From Massilia rubra (GTDB lineage: Bacteria; Pseudomonadota; Gammaproteobacteria; Burkholderiales; Burkholderiaceae_D), in contig NZ_VUYU01000013.1 of NCBI RefSeq assembly GCF_011682065.1, positions 62,001-126,000 on the forward strand: 64,000 nucleotides of DNA, given 5' to 3'. The notes below the pieces were generated by a model. The model saw nothing but the letters and a program-made list of their open reading frames with translations, did not search any database and was not told the DNA's origin. The position numbers and the translations under genes are program-made. Positions 1 through 10,171 of this stretch are shown one piece after another (positions within the stretch are counted from its first letter, which is position 1; each line of letters begins with the position of its first letter).

Positions 1-1805
1 CCGACGACCTGATCGATGTGACCGTGGGGACCACCACCACCACCATGTACCCGGTCGGACGCCACATGGGCGGCGGCGTGCGTTCGCAACTGGTTGGCGT
101 AGCGGCCGGCGGCGTTGACGTATTCCAGGCAAGTTTCGACCGCAATGGCGCGGCCACGCCACCGATCATTACCGAAGTCGATCCGATCGTCATGAAGGGT
201 GAGCGCGGCGTGTCCGGCGGCCACTTCGATACCGACTTTTTCTGCTACACCCTGTGCGGCGGCGCCCAGAGCAACGATAAAGGTACGGCGCAGTACGGCT
301 ATCTGAAAGTCGCTGGCGGTTACTACGGCTTAGGTCGCGCCTCCGACACGGCGTCGGTGGGTGCCAAGCTCAATTACATTCACGTGCATGAATACGATGA
401 TATCTACGATGTCACCGGCATCAGCATGATCAATCCGAGCCAGGATCTGCAGCGTCTGCACAAGGCGTTCAGCGCCACCAGCACGAGCACCACGTACTCG
501 GTCGATACGCCAGGTTATAAGGCGACGAAGACGTATCCGTCCAGCGCCATAGTGACGGCCGGCCCGACCAAAACCGAGACCCTGGTGAACTCCGACAATC
601 AGAAAAACCAGATCAGTTACAACGCCGATACGGCCTACGAGTATGTGTCGGGACCGGTACCGGCTCTGGTTGGCGGTAAGTTTGCCATGGTGACGACGAG
701 AAAATACACATCGACCGTGGTGTTGAACAACTACAGCTTCGCGCCTTCCGGCAACAGCAAGTATCCGTACAAACAAACCCGCGAGAGGATCGAGAAATCG
801 TGGGACACCGTCGTAACGGAGAACGTGTTCGCGGAGAACAAGGAGTTCAAGTTGTTGATGGCAAACCAGGAAAATTCGCCGGCAATCAACTTCAATGTCC
901 TCGGTGCGCTGGTGGCGGGCAAGCAGGCGGAGTATAACGGCAGGGTCACCGGATTCCAGACTGAGGACAATTTGAAAGTGTCTGAAATGACGAAATATTC
1001 GATGGCGACCGTGAAAGAGATGATGTGGTCGATGCCCTTGAATGCGTTTAACGTCAAGGAATGGGTGCCGGGTCCGGTCCGTACCGGCGTCCATCCGATG
1101 AGTCCAGTCTGCGCCGGTATCAGCGTGGCTGAGCCGCGCGAGGGCAAGGATAAGTCCTGGCGCAATGGCGCGCTGACGCTGCAAGTGGTCTCGGCCAACA
1201 TTACCCAGGACGACATCCAGATGAATGTGCCTGGCCAGCCGGCGCTCGGCTACCGCCTCAAGTCAACCAGCTACGGCGAAAGCAAAGGCAAGCTGATTGC
1301 GGAGTACCTGATCTATTGGCACCATCCAATCGTTACCTGCATGACCGATGCCGGCTTTACGATGGCGCCGGAAAAGACCGACAAAATCGTGGGCGCCGTC
1401 GCCGTGGCCGCCAGTCCGGCGCAGGGCTCGAAAGATCCGCACGGTGTATTCGTTCCAGGCACCGGTGAAACACCGTCGACGATTCCACCGCCTCCGGAGA
1501 ATACCGTGATCAAGAACGACAACGGCAGCATCACCACGATCGTCTGGCGGCATGAGGCGTCGGGGCCGGATGGCGGCTACATCCGCACGGGCACGCAGAC
1601 GATTTCGTGGCCGAATGGCGGTCCTGGCACGGGAAGCGGTGGCGAGGCGCCTGGCGCGTCGGACGGTGGTGGCATCCTGGTCGGTGGCGAGCAGGTCCCG
1701 CCTGCCAAAGCATGCAAGGACGATTGCGAGCAGGTCGATAAAGATGGCGGCAATGCACAGTCGCCCAACATTGGCCGCATCAACTGGCGGGAGCTGCAGC
1801 GATGA
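1..1805 (+). CDS. pilY1: PilY1-like type IV pilus tip/assembly protein, 3' part
   Basis: The gene enters from the left edge: the frame is open from base 3, so only the last ~600 residues are visible. PilY1/PilC proteins sit at the tip of type IV pili and act in pilus extension and adhesion. The visible part has the Burkholderiales-type tail, with an HVHEYDD-YDVTG segment near residue 125, an RNGALTLQVV-type segment, a W-HHP--TCM segment and the terminal INWREL motif typical of PilY1 C-termini. A Gly/Pro-rich linker lies near residues 495-560 and a CKDDC pair close to the end. The canonical calcium-binding propeller would lie upstream and cannot be checked. The stop codon overlaps the next start (ATGA at 1802-1805), placing it in one operon with the pilin gene. 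The family call is from remembered motifs and context. Confidence 0.68.
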   Translation, partial: DDLIDVTVGTTTTTMYPVGRHMGGGVRSQLVGVAAGGVDVFQASFDRNGAATPPIITEVDPIVMKGERGVSGGHFDTDFFCYTLCGGAQSNDKGTAQYGYLKVAGGYYGLGRASDTASVGAKLNYIHVHEYDDIYDVTGISMINPSQDLQRLHKAFSATSTSTTYSVDTPGYKATKTYPSSAIVTAGPTKTETLVNSDNQKNQISYNADTAYEYVSGPVPALVGGKFAMVTTRKYTSTVVLNNYSFAPSGNSKYPYKQTRERIEKSWDTVVTENVFAENKEFKLLMANQENSPAINFNVLGALVAGKQAEYNGRVTGFQTEDNLKVSEMTKYSMATVKEMMWSMPLNAFNVKEWVPGPVRTGVHPMSPVCAGISVAEPREGKDKSWRNGALTLQVVSANITQDDIQMNVPGQPALGYRLKSTSYGESKGKLIAEYLIYWHHPIVTCMTDAGFTMAPEKTDKIVGAVAVAASPAQGSKDPHGVFVPGTGETPSTIPPPPENTVIKNDNGSITTIVWRHEASGPDGGYIRTGTQTISWPNGGPGTGSGGEAPGASDGGGILVGGEQVPPAKACKDDCEQVDKDGGNAQSPNIGRINWRELQR

Positions 1806-2224
1806 TGGCAACAGCACGCATGATGCCGGGGCGTCGCCGCTCCGGCGGCTTCACCCTGATCGAGTTGATCGTGGCGTGCGCCGTGGTGGGCATCTTGTCC
1901 GCCATTGCGTACCCGTCATATACCCAGTACGTGTATTCCTCGCACAGGTCGACCGCCAAGGCCATCCTGAGCGAGCAAGCGCAGTTCATGGAGCGCTACT
2001 ACACGACCAATTCGACCTATGTGGGTGCGACGGTCTTGGCAGCGCAGTCGCCGAAAACGGGGCAAGCCAAGTATGTGATCGCGCTCACCCCGGTAGCGAC
2101 AGCGACCACGTTCAGCGTGACCGCCACGCCGCAGGGGCAGCAGGCCAACGATAAATGCGGCGTGCTGACGCTCGACAGCACCGGCTTGACCAAGGTCAGT
2201 ACCACCGCCACCGGCTGCTGGTAA
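1802..2224 (+). CDS. pilE: Type IV pilin PilE-like (minor pilin)
   Basis: A 140-residue prepilin. A short basic leader ends in Gly16, followed by the type III signal F-T-L-I-E-L with Glu at mature position 5. A hydrophobic helix of about 20 residues comes next. Prepilin peptidase should cut between Gly16 and Phe17 and methylate Phe17. Two cysteines near the C-terminus (KCG and the terminal GCW) could form the usual D-loop disulfide. Its position directly after pilY1, with an ATGA overlap, matches the fimT-pilV-pilW-pilX-pilY1-pilE order of Burkholderiales. A second in-frame ATG at 1805 is an equally possible start. Its position fits a minor pilin, but sequence alone does not exclude a role as the major subunit. 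Confidence 0.88.
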   Translation: MMATARMMPGRRRSGGFTLIELIVACAVVGILSAIAYPSYTQYVYSSHRSTAKAILSEQAQFMERYYTTNSTYVGATVLAAQSPKTGQAKYVIALTPVATATTFSVTATPQGQQANDKCGVLTLDSTGLTKVSTTATGCW

Positions 2225-2245
2225 GCCAGCGGCAGGCGGCAGTAA

Positions 2246-2270
2246 CAGGCGCGGCTCCCCGCCGCGCCTG
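2246..2270 (+). terminator. GC-rich hairpin after pilE
   Basis: A perfect 9-bp stem (2246-2254 with 2262-2270) closes a 7-base loop 22 bases after the pilE stop. No T-run follows, so it may be a Rho-dependent or mRNA-stabilising end rather than a classical terminator. Confidence 0.4.
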
Positions 2271-2332
2271 AATCAGTTCACACGAGCAGGGCAAGTATCG
2301 GTAAAATCGTGGGTTTTGTGCGAGGCCATGTT

Positions 2333-4021
2333 ATGGCTGAGAATATGGCCAACGATACCGATACTTCCCTTCCCGCTTCAGACCTTCCCGATTCCGACAC
2401 GCCCGCACCCGGCGCGACGCTCGCCCCGGCGGCGATTGCCCGCGAAGTGGCGCGCCGTCGTACCTTCGGCATCATTTCCCACCCCGACGCAGGCAAGACC
2501 ACGCTGACCGAAAAGCTGTTGCTGTTTTCGGGCGCGATCCAGATGGCCGGCACGGTCAAGGCCCGCAAAAGCGGCCGTCACGCCACCTCCGACTGGATGG
2601 AGATCGAAAAGCAGCGCGGCATTTCCGTGGCCAGCTCGGTGATGCAGTTCGAGCACCGCGACCACGTCATCAACCTGCTCGACACCCCCGGCCACCAGGA
2701 CTTTTCGGAAGATACCTATCGTGTGCTCACGGCGGTCGACTCGGCCCTGATGGTGATCGACGCGGCCAAGGGCGTCGAAGCGCAGACCATCAAGCTGCTG
2801 GCGGTGTGCCGCATGCGCAACACCCCGATCGTCACCTTCATGAACAAGATGGACCGCGAAACGCGCGATCCGCTCGACCTGCTCGACGAACTCGAATCGG
2901 TCCTGAAAATCCAGTGCGCCCCGGTGACCTGGCCGATCGGCATGGGCAAGAACTTCCGCGGCGTGTACCACCTGCTGCGCGACGAAATCATGCTGTTCAA
3001 GGCCGGCGAAGAAAAGGCCGACGGCGCCTTCGAGATCGTCAAGGGCATCGACAATCCGAAGCTGGCGGCCATGTTCCCGCTCGAAATCGAGCAGCTGAAA
3101 ATGGAAGTGGAGCTGGTGCACGGCGCCTCGCACCCGTTCGACCTGGATCAGTTCCTGGCCGGCGTGCAGACCCCGGTGTTTTTCGGTTCGGCGATCAACA
3201 ACTTCGGCGTGCGCGAAATTCTCTCGGCGCTGGTCGACTGGGCCCCGGCTCCGCGCGAGCGCGACGCCACGGTGCGCGTGGTGGGCCCGGGCGAACAGCC
3301 GTTTTCCGGTTTCGTCTTCAAGATCCAGGCCAATATGGACCCGGCCCACCGCGATCGCATCGCGTTCCTGCGCGTGTGCTCGGGACGCTTCGAGCGCGGC
3401 ATGAAGATCAAGCACCTGCGCCTGGGGCGCGACATCAAGGTCTCGTCGGTGGTCACCTTCATGGCGTCCTCGCGCGAACAGGTCGAGGAAGCCTATGCCG
3501 GCGACATCATCGGCTTGCCGAACCACGGCAACATGCAGATCGGCGACAGCTTCTCGGAAGGCGAGATGCTGCAATTTACCGGCATTCCGTATTTTGCCCC
3601 GGACTTCTTCCGCTCGGTGCGCATCCGCAATCCGCTCAAGATCAAGCAGTTGCACAAAGGCTTGCAGCAACTGGGCGAAGAGGGCGCGGTGCAAGTCTTC
3701 AAGCCGGTCCAGGGCGGCGAGCTGGTACTCGGCGCGGTCGGGGTGCTGCAGTTCGAAGTGGTGGCCAGCCGCCTGCTCAACGAGTACGGCGTCGACGCCG
3801 TGTTCGAAGGCACCAGCATCAGCAGCGCGCGCTGGGTCAGCGGCGAAGACAAGCGCATCCTGTCCGACTTCGAAGCGGCGCTCGGCCACAACGTCGCCTA
3901 CGATGCGGCCGGCAACATGGCGTACCTGGCCACGTCCAACGTCAACCTGCGCCTGACCGAAGAGCGCTGGCCCAAGCTGACCTTCCACGCCACGCGCGAA
4001 CACGCCGTCAAGCTGGCCTAA
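2333..4021 (+). CDS. prfC: Peptide chain release factor 3 (RF3)
   Basis: A GTPase that removes RF1/RF2 from ribosomes after peptide release. The P-loop is SHPDAGKTT near residue 50, G3 is [12 protein letters not shown] and G4 is NKMD, followed by the RF3-specific domain II and C-terminal domain. About 560 residues, slightly longer than the E. coli protein (529) because of an Asp/Ser/Pro/Ala-rich N-terminal extension of ~35 residues before the conserved [15 protein letters not shown] block. I chose ATG 2333 because GAGG at 2322-2325 is well placed. GTG 2309 has no visible ribosome site, and ATG 2345 is an alternative. Single-gene unit followed by a strong terminator. Confidence 0.95.
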   Translation: MAENMANDTDTSLPASDLPDSDTPAPGATLAPAAIAREVARRRTFGIISHPDAGKTTLTEKLLLFSGAIQMAGTVKARKSGRHATSDWMEIEKQRGISVASSVMQFEHRDHVINLLDTPGHQDFSEDTYRVLTAVDSALMVIDAAKGVEAQTIKLLAVCRMRNTPIVTFMNKMDRETRDPLDLLDELESVLKIQCAPVTWPIGMGKNFRGVYHLLRDEIMLFKAGEEKADGAFEIVKGIDNPKLAAMFPLEIEQLKMEVELVHGASHPFDLDQFLAGVQTPVFFGSAINNFGVREILSALVDWAPAPRERDATVRVVGPGEQPFSGFVFKIQANMDPAHRDRIAFLRVCSGRFERGMKIKHLRLGRDIKVSSVVTFMASSREQVEEAYAGDIIGLPNHGNMQIGDSFSEGEMLQFTGIPYFAPDFFRSVRIRNPLKIKQLHKGLQQLGEEGAVQVFKPVQGGELVLGAVGVLQFEVVASRLLNEYGVDAVFEGTSISSARWVSGEDKRILSDFEAALGHNVAYDAAGNMAYLATSNVNLRLTEERWPKLTFHATREHAVKLA

Positions 4022-4046
4022 GCCGCCTGCCGGCGGCTACCCCCGC

Positions 4047-4082
4047 AACCGTCGTCCCGCATCGCCGCGGGCGACGGTTTTT
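4047..4082 (+). terminator. Rho-independent terminator after prfC
   Basis: The arms 4047-4060 and 4067-4080 pair with one bulged base around a 6-base loop. A T5 run ends the structure. It lies 26 bases after the prfC stop and faces the convergent cupin gene. Confidence 0.8.
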
Positions 4083-4125
4083 GCGTTTACACCACAACGG
4101 TTGCGCCACAACCGCCCGCCGACGC

Positions 4126-4530
4126 TTACCTGGCCGGCGTGGCGAGCGGCTGCTTCCTGTCGACCATGAACACGCCGACCAGGCGCATGCCGGCGCTGCC
4201 CGGGTTGTGGGCGTCATGCACCACCCCGGCCGGCACCACGAAGGCGTCGCCGGCGCGCAACAGGCGCGCTGGCGCCCCGTCTATGAGCAACTGGCCTTCG
4301 CCTTCGAGCACGTAGCCGATTTCATCGCCCGGGTGGGTGTGGCGCCCGGCGCGCGCGCCGGGCGCCAGTTCGACCCGCATCACCACCGCATCGGTGCCGG
4401 GAAACGAGGATGCGGCCCGGTGCACCGGCGTGCGCACGATGCCGCCCGCCGCCGGGGTAGGCGTGGGCGTGGGCGCGGCGCAGCCGGCCAGGCCCAGGCC
4501 GAGCAGGCAAACCAGGGCGGGGCGCCTCAT
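4126..4530 (-). CDS. Cupin-domain lipoprotein
   Basis: A 134-residue protein. The N-terminus from Met encoded at 4530 is a lipoprotein signal ending in the lipobox LAGC (Cys17), followed by a Thr/Pro-rich spacer. The rest is one cupin barrel. Motif 1 reads H-T-H-P-G-D-E-I-G-Y-V with the His, His, Glu metal ligands. Motif 2 reads G-D-A-F-V-V-P-A-G-V-V-H with the last ligand. This is the conserved metal-cupin pattern, but the substrate is unknown. The longer frame reading from 4602 is rejected because the start at 4530 yields the clean signal and an ATGA overlap with the upstream gene, implying co-translation. It is probably anchored in the envelope. Confidence 0.78.
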   Translation of the reverse strand: MRRPALVCLLGLGLAGCAAPTPTPTPAAGGIVRTPVHRAASSFPGTDAVVMRVELAPGARAGRHTHPGDEIGYVLEGEGQLLIDGAPARLLRAGDAFVVPAGVVHDAHNPGSAGMRLVGVFMVDRKQPLATPAR

Positions 4531-4883
4531 GGCGTCGCTTTCGCGTCGCGCGCGATGGCGCGCGCCAGCAGCCAGGCGTCGACCACGCTGGCCAGCCAGC
4601 ACACCAGCATCACGCTGGCGGCCAGGTTCATCATGGGCGAGGCGGCGTCGCCCTGCTGGTGCAGGCGTTCGGCGATCAACACCGGATCGGCCGGCAGCGC
4701 GCCGCGCAGGACTTCATCGACCAGCGCCGAGGCGCTGTCCATCACCTTTTTGAAAAAATAGATGGCCGCCATCAGGGTCGGCACGATGAACAGGCAGGCG
4801 CGCGCGCGCCGGCGCAGGTAATACTGGCCGGCGCCCGGAAACACCAGGCCTGACAATAACAGGGCGACAACTGAACGATCCAT
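4527..4883 (-). CDS. Small membrane protein of unknown function
   Basis: About 118 residues. The start at 4883 is chosen because AGGAAGAGAG lies directly upstream, whereas the longer frame has no such site. Residues 1-15 form a hydrophobic stretch with a G-A-G-Q-Y-Y-L-R-R turn, seen in small TM2-like or DUF-type inner-membrane proteins. Two more hydrophobic segments follow, near residues 25-45 and 85-105. It is co-transcribed with the cupin lipoprotein. I do not recognise a specific family and cannot assign a role. Confidence 0.6.
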   Translation of the reverse strand: MDRSVVALLLSGLVFPGAGQYYLRRRARACLFIVPTLMAAIYFFKKVMDSASALVDEVLRGALPADPVLIAERLHQQGDAASPMMNLAASVMLVCWLASVVDAWLLARAIARDAKATP

Positions 4884-4925
4884 CTCTCTTCCTAGACTGG
4901 TTGGCGCGGTCCGCACGATTGATCC

Positions 4926-5003
4926 TGCGCAAACCGGCGCCCCGCGCGAACGCGTAAATTTACCTATGCGCTCAGGAAACATTGCGCAAACTCATTTTGC
5001 GCA
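4926..5003. promoter_or_regulatory. TGCGCAAA-type sites in divergent promoter region
   Basis: Between the leftward membrane-protein gene and the rightward Cache gene lie a perfect 7-bp inverted repeat (4984-4990 with 4996-5002, 5-base spacer) and a third TGCGCAAA copy at 4926-4933. The arrangement suggests an operator for a shared regulator. This is inference from spacing only. Confidence 0.35.
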
Positions 5004-5074
5004 GGCCGGCGGGCAGACAATGATACCTGCGCCGGCGCCGGAATGCGCGTTCATCGACGTTGAAGGACATCATA

Positions 5075-5539
5075 GTGAAGATTCTCATCAAGGCTGGCGT
5101 CTGGCTGGCCTGTTTCTGGGGCGCGGCGGGGGCATGCGGCGTGACGGCGGCGGCCGAACCGAGCGAAAAGGATGCGGTCGCGCTGGCCGAAAAGGGCGCG
5201 CGCTTCATGCGCCTCAAGGGGAAGGAAGAAATGATCCGCCTGATCATTTCCCGTGACCCCGAGTACAACCAGGGCTCGCTGTACCTGGCCATGCGCGACC
5301 TGGGCGGCATCACGGTAGCCCATCCGACCGTGGCCCTGATCGGCAAGGACCTGCGCGATGTCCCGGACGCCGATGGAAAACTGTTCCGCCACGAGATGAT
5401 TGCGGTCGCCAACGGTCCGGGGCGCGGCTGGGTCGACTACAAGTTCAAGAATCCGGTCAGCGGCAAGGTCGAGGCCAAGACCACGTATGTGTTGCGCATT
5501 GGCGACGTGGCCCTGGAAGCCGGCGTCTACAAGCACTGA
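5075..5539 (+). CDS. Secreted single-Cache sensory protein
   Basis: About 154 residues. GTG 5075 is preferred over TTG 5060 because AAGGA (5063-5067) sits 7 bases before it. The first ~26 residues are a Sec signal peptide with a hydrophobic core ending T-A-A-A. The mature part carries the marks of a small Cache domain: an alpha-helical entry with K-G-A-R-F, a DLGG-ITVAHP strand segment, K-DLRDVPDADGK-LFRHEM, and the closing W-DYKF-NP-SGK---K-TYV strand run. Cache domains bind small ligands in the periplasm. The gene ends one base before the chemoreceptor start, so it may serve as a detached ligand-binding subunit. The ligand cannot be told. Confidence 0.78.
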   Translation: MKILIKAGVWLACFWGAAGACGVTAAAEPSEKDAVALAEKGARFMRLKGKEEMIRLIISRDPEYNQGSLYLAMRDLGGITVAHPTVALIGKDLRDVPDADGKLFRHEMIAVANGPGRGWVDYKFKNPVSGKVEAKTTYVLRIGDVALEAGVYKH

Positions 5540-5540
5540 C

Positions 5541-7163
5541 ATGCTCGAGCGCCTGCGTATCGGTCCCAAGCTGCTGCTCGCACCGTGCATGGTGCTGATG
5601 CTGCTGATCGCCTCGTCCGGCAGCGCGTGGCATGCGATGGCGCGCCAGAACCAGGCGTTCGAGATCATCGTCAACGAGCGCGCCGCGCGCATCCGCGAGG
5701 CCGGCGAACTGGCCAGCGACGCCCAGCAGGCGCACGCGCGCATGTATCAGCTGCTGACCTGGATCGGCGCCAGTTTTTCGGCGCCGCGCATCGATGGGCT
5801 GGGCCAGGATATCTATCGGCGCCACGCCGCCATCGAACACAGGTTCGCGGCCCTGACGCGGCGCACCGGCGGCCATGGTCCGGAGCAGCGCTTCATCGCC
5901 CAGGCCGGGGCCGCGCACGCCACCTACGTGCGCGCCATCCTCGACGTGATCGAGTTTTCGCCGGTCGATCATTCGATGAGCGCGAACGCCATGTCCAAGG
6001 CCGAACAGGCCTTCGCCGTGGTGACGCAGCGACTGGCCGAACTGGCGCGCTTCGAGCAGGAACTGAGCGAGCAGGCGGCCAGCCGCGCGGCCGCCGATCT
6101 TGCCGCCTTGTCGGTGCTGATGCCGCTGCTGGTGGCGCTGTCGATGGTGGCCACGTTCGGCATCAGCATGCTGGTGCGGCGCGCGCTGTTGCGCGGCGTG
6201 GCGGGCATCAGCGCGGCCGCCGGCGAACTGGCCAGCGGCAACCTGACCCCAAAAAACCGCAGCTACGGGCGCGACGAAATCGCCGACAGCGCGCGCACGC
6301 TCGACGCGGCCGTCGGCGCCCTGAACGCCACCCTGAAAAGCATGCTGGCCTCGGCGCGCTCGATCGACACGGCCTCGCGCGATATCGCCACCGGCAGCGC
6401 CGGACTGTCCACCCATGCCAGGGCCCAGGCCGGCGTGCTGCGACGCGCGGCCGGCACGGTGGGCGCGCTTGGCGCGGCGGCCGGCGGCGCGCTCGAGGGC
6501 GCGCGCGGCGCCAACCGGCTGGCCGACGAAGCGTCGATGCAGGCCCTGTGCGGCGGCGGCGTGCTGGACCGCCTGGTCTTGTCGATGGCTGCGCTGCGCG
6601 GCAGCGCGCAGCGCATGGCGCAGGTGGCGGGGGTGATCGACAAGCTGGCTTGCCAGACCAATGCGCTGGCGCTCAATGCGGCGGTGGAAGCGGCCAGGAT
6701 CGGGGAGCAGGGCAGCGGCTTTGCCGCGCTGGCGGGAGAAGTGCGCGCGCTGGCGCAGCGAACGGCTGGCGCCGCGCAGGAAATCGAGGGCCTGATCGCG
6801 CATTCGCTGGCCGACATCGACGGCGGCAGCGCCATCGCCTCGGAGGCGGGCGCGCGCATGGCCGGCATTGCGCAGTCGGTGCAGCAGGTGGGGGACATGG
6901 TCGGCCGGATCGGGCAAGCGAGCGTGGGCCAGGCCGGCGTGATTGGCGCGGTGAGCGAGGCGATCGTCGAGATCGACCAGATGACGCGCCACAATTCGGT
7001 GCTGGTGAAAGAGGCCGCAGCGGCGGCCCGAAGGCTGCAAGGCCAGGCTTCAAGCCTGTCGACAGCGGTCGGCGGGTTCCAGCTTGAGGACAGCGTGCCC
7101 GAGATGGAAGGGCCGCCGAAGAAAGCCGCGCCGCATCTGCGGCTCGCTTCCCGGCGGCCCTGA
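5541..7163 (+). CDS. Methyl-accepting chemotaxis protein
   Basis: A 540-residue chemoreceptor. TM1 lies near residues 9-30. A ~160-residue helical periplasmic domain of four-helix-bundle style follows, then TM2 near 195-215 (LVALSMVATFGISMLV), a HAMP region, and the cytoplasmic coiled coil. The signalling tip reads I-D-K-L-A-C-Q-T-N-A-L-A-L-N-A-A-V-E-A-A-R followed by G-E-Q-G-S-G-F-A, the conserved hairpin with which CheA and CheW interact. The C-terminus ends basic (HLRLASRRP) without a CheR pentapeptide. It begins one base after the Cache gene stop, so the two are co-expressed. Confidence 0.9.
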   Translation: MLERLRIGPKLLLAPCMVLMLLIASSGSAWHAMARQNQAFEIIVNERAARIREAGELASDAQQAHARMYQLLTWIGASFSAPRIDGLGQDIYRRHAAIEHRFAALTRRTGGHGPEQRFIAQAGAAHATYVRAILDVIEFSPVDHSMSANAMSKAEQAFAVVTQRLAELARFEQELSEQAASRAAADLAALSVLMPLLVALSMVATFGISMLVRRALLRGVAGISAAAGELASGNLTPKNRSYGRDEIADSARTLDAAVGALNATLKSMLASARSIDTASRDIATGSAGLSTHARAQAGVLRRAAGTVGALGAAAGGALEGARGANRLADEASMQALCGGGVLDRLVLSMAALRGSAQRMAQVAGVIDKLACQTNALALNAAVEAARIGEQGSGFAALAGEVRALAQRTAGAAQEIEGLIAHSLADIDGGSAIASEAGARMAGIAQSVQQVGDMVGRIGQASVGQAGVIGAVSEAIVEIDQMTRHNSVLVKEAAAAARRLQGQASSLSTAVGGFQLEDSVPEMEGPPKKAAPHLRLASRRP

Positions 7164-7165
7164 CT

Positions 7166-10063
7166 TTACTCGTAGTCGCTGATCGGCGCGCAACCGCAGA
7201 ACAGGTTACGGTCGCCGTACACATTGTCGGCGCGGCCGACCGGCGGCCAGTACTTCTGCTTGCGCAGCGACGCCACCGGGAAGGCGGCCGCCTCGCGGCT
7301 GTACTTGTGCTCCCAGACGTCGGCGGTGACCACTTCGGCCGTGTGCGGCGCACCTTTGAGCGGATTGTCCATGCGGTCGTACTCGCCGCGCTCGACCTTC
7401 ACGATCTCGGCGTGGATGGCGATCATGGCGTCGATGAAGCGGTCCATCTCGGCCTTCGACTCGCTTTCGGTCGGCTCGATCATCAGCGTTCCCGGCACCG
7501 GGAAGCTCATGGTCGGCGCATGGAAACCGAAGTCCATCAGGCGCTTGGCCACGTCTTCGTTGCTGATGCCGGTGGCGTCAGTGATCGGACGCAGGTCCAG
7601 GATGCACTCGTGCGCCACCAGGCCGTCGTGGCCCGTGTACAACACCGGATAGTGCGGCGCCAGCCGGCGCGCGATGTAGTTGGCGGCCAGGATCGCCGTT
7701 TCGGTGGCGGCGGTCAGGCCTTCGCCGCCCATCATCGCGATGTACATCCACGAAATCGGCAGGATGCTGGCCGAGCCGAAGGGCGCCGCGCTGACCGCGC
7801 CGATGCCCGCTTCGTCACGCGTGTAGCCGGTCGAACGCTGGTTCGGCAAGAATTTGGCCAGGTGCGCGCCCACGCCGATGGGACCGACGCCGGGGCCGCC
7901 GCCGCCATGCGGGATGCAGAACGTCTTGTGCAGGTTCAGGTGGCTGACATCGCCGCCGAAGCTGCCCGGCGCCGCCACGCCGACCAGCGCGTTCATGTTG
8001 GCGCCGTCGATGTAGACCTGGCCGCCGTGCGAATGAATGATCTCGCACAGCTCGGCGATGCCTTCTTCGAACACGCCGTGGGTCGATGGATAGGTGACCA
8101 TCACGCAGGCCAGGTTGGCGCTGTGCTGTTCGGCCTTGGCCTTCAGGTCCGCCAGGTCGACGTTGCCGCTGGCGTCGCAGGCGGTGACGACCACCTTCAT
8201 GCCGACCATATTGGCCGACGCCGGGTTGGTGCCGTGCGCCGACGAGGGGATCAGGCAGATATTGCGATGGCCTTCGCCGCGCGATTCATGGTAAGCCTTG
8301 ATCACCAGGAGGCCCGCGTACTCGCCCTGCGAGCCGGCGTTCGGTTGCAGCGACACGGCCGCGTAGCCGGTCAGCGCGCACAGCATGTCTTCCAGCTGGC
8401 CGATCATCTCGCGGTAGCCGACCGTCTGCGCGTCGGGTGCGAACGGGTGGATGTTGGAGAACTCGGGCCAGGTGACCGGGATCATCTCGCTCGTTGCGTT
8501 CAGTTTCATGGTGCAGGAGCCGAGCGGGATCATGGTGCGGTCCAGCGCCAGGTCCTTGTCGGCCAGGCCGCGCAGGTAGCGCAGCATTTCGTGTTCCGCG
8601 TGGTAGCGGTTGAAGGTCGGATGCGTCAGATACGTGCTGCTGCGCGCCAGCGCTTCAGGGAAGCCGTCCTGCGCGCTCGCATCAAACGCGTCGAAATCGG
8701 GCGACGCCGGGGCGTTCGGGACGCCTTGCGAGAAGATCGTCCACAGCAGCGCGATATCTTCGCGGGTGGTGGTTTCGTCGAGCGAGATGCCGACGTGCTT
8801 GTCATCGACCTTGCGCAGGTTCACGCCGTGTTCGATGGCGATGGTGTGCAGTTCGGCCGCGCGCGCGCTCTTGACGGTGAGCGTGTCGAACCAGGTCGTG
8901 TTGACGATCTCGTAGCCGAGCTGGCCGAGTTTGGCGGCGGCGATGGCGGTGAAGCGGTGTACACGTTGGGCGATGCGCTGCAAGCCTTTGGGGCCATGGT
9001 AGACGGCGTACATCGAGGCCATCACCGCCAGCAGGACCTGCGCGGTGCAGATGTTGGAGGTGGCTTTTTCGCGGCGGATGTGCTGCTCGCGCGTTTGCAG
9101 CGCCAGGCGGTACGCCTTGTTGCCTTGCGCGTCGATGGTCACGCCCACCAGGCGGCCGGCCATGCTGCGCTTGAATTCGTCGCGCGTGGCCAGGTAGCCG
9201 GCGTGCGGGCCGCCGAAACCGAGCGGCACGCCGAAGCGCTGGCTGTTACCGACGACCACGTCGCAGCCCCAGTCGCCCGGAGGCGTCAACAGGGTCAACG
9301 CCAGCAGGTCGGCGGCGGCGACGACCATGGCGCCGGCCGCGTGCAGTTTTTCGACGGCGGCGCGGTAGTCGCGCACATCGCCATTGACGCCCGGGTACTG
9401 GATCAGCACGCCGAAGCAGGGCTCGGTCAAGGCGCCGATGTCGGCCGCCGCGATCGTGCGCACTTCCACGCCGATCGGCTGGGCGCGCGTCTGCACCACT
9501 TCCAGCGTTTGCGGCAGCACGTCGTCGGCGACGTAAAACACGTTCGAGGCCGACTTGCCGACGCGCTGGATCAGGGTCATGGCTTCGGCGGCGGCGGTGC
9601 CCTCGTCGAGCATCGACGAGTTGGCGATGCCCATGCCGGTCAGGTCGGTGATCATTTGCTGGAAGTTCAGGATCGCTTCCAGGCGGCCTTGCGAAATCTC
9701 GGGCTGGTAAGGCGTGTAGGCGGTGTACCAGGCCGGGTTTTCAAAAATATTGCGCAGGATGACGCCCGGCGTGTGGCTGTTGAAGTAGCCCTGGCCGATC
9801 ATCGACTTCATGACCTTGTTCTTGGCGGCGAGCGCCTTGAGTTTGCCCAGCGCCGCCTGCTCCGGCATCGGCTCGAAGAACTGGCCCAGTTCCAGCTTGC
9901 TCTTCTTGCGGATATTGGCGGGCACGATGGCGTCGATCAGCGCCGCGCGCGACGGATAGCCGAGCGTGGCCAGCATGGCTGCCTGTTCGGCGGTGGACGG
10001 GCCGATATGGCGCGGGATGAACGAGTCGCGTGCTTCGAGTTGGGTCAGGCTGGTGCGGGTCAT
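7166..10063 (-). CDS. gcvP: Glycine dehydrogenase (decarboxylating), P-protein
   Basis: A 965-residue PLP enzyme, near the E. coli length (957). It decarboxylates glycine and passes the aminomethyl group to the lipoyl arm of GcvH. Homologous N- and C-terminal halves are present. The N-terminal half has RHIGPS and [16 protein letters not shown]. The C-terminal half holds the PLP lysine in [16 protein letters not shown], within a Gly-rich loop, with DGANMNA before it. It is the last gene of the leftward gcvT-gcvH-gcvP operon controlled by the glycine riboswitch. Its stop lies two bases from the stop of the convergent chemoreceptor gene, with no terminator visible between them. Confidence 0.98.
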   Translation of the reverse strand: MTRTSLTQLEARDSFIPRHIGPSTAEQAAMLATLGYPSRAALIDAIVPANIRKKSKLELGQFFEPMPEQAALGKLKALAAKNKVMKSMIGQGYFNSHTPGVILRNIFENPAWYTAYTPYQPEISQGRLEAILNFQQMITDLTGMGIANSSMLDEGTAAAEAMTLIQRVGKSASNVFYVADDVLPQTLEVVQTRAQPIGVEVRTIAAADIGALTEPCFGVLIQYPGVNGDVRDYRAAVEKLHAAGAMVVAAADLLALTLLTPPGDWGCDVVVGNSQRFGVPLGFGGPHAGYLATRDEFKRSMAGRLVGVTIDAQGNKAYRLALQTREQHIRREKATSNICTAQVLLAVMASMYAVYHGPKGLQRIAQRVHRFTAIAAAKLGQLGYEIVNTTWFDTLTVKSARAAELHTIAIEHGVNLRKVDDKHVGISLDETTTREDIALLWTIFSQGVPNAPASPDFDAFDASAQDGFPEALARSSTYLTHPTFNRYHAEHEMLRYLRGLADKDLALDRTMIPLGSCTMKLNATSEMIPVTWPEFSNIHPFAPDAQTVGYREMIGQLEDMLCALTGYAAVSLQPNAGSQGEYAGLLVIKAYHESRGEGHRNICLIPSSAHGTNPASANMVGMKVVVTACDASGNVDLADLKAKAEQHSANLACVMVTYPSTHGVFEEGIAELCEIIHSHGGQVYIDGANMNALVGVAAPGSFGGDVSHLNLHKTFCIPHGGGGPGVGPIGVGAHLAKFLPNQRSTGYTRDEAGIGAVSAAPFGSASILPISWMYIAMMGGEGLTAATETAILAANYIARRLAPHYPVLYTGHDGLVAHECILDLRPITDATGISNEDVAKRLMDFGFHAPTMSFPVPGTLMIEPTESESKAEMDRFIDAMIAIHAEIVKVERGEYDRMDNPLKGAPHTAEVVTADVWEHKYSREAAAFPVASLRKQKYWPPVGRADNVYGDRNLFCGCAPISDYE

Positions 10064-10101
10064 GGTAGTTGGGGGCCGGTAGTGGAGCCGAAAAAGGGAC
10101 T

Positions 10102-10164
10102 GCCGCCGCTGGACGCGGCGGCGGACTGAAAAGAAAGGCCGCCGCGATGGTCATCGGGGCGGCC
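10102..10164 (-). other. Intergenic hairpins between gcvH and gcvP
   Basis: The 108-base gap between gcvH and gcvP holds two GC-rich inverted repeats, one around 10102-10123 and one with arms 10138-10144 and 10158-10164. Neither has a U-run on the minus strand, so they look like mRNA-processing or stability elements rather than terminators. Confidence 0.4.
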
Positions 10165-10171
10165 AGGAGTT

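Noticed and set aside
7307-10129. 940-codon open frame opposite gcvP
   Set aside because: Antisense shadow of a GC-rich coding gene; residue content mirrors gcvP codons, and the product has no family features.
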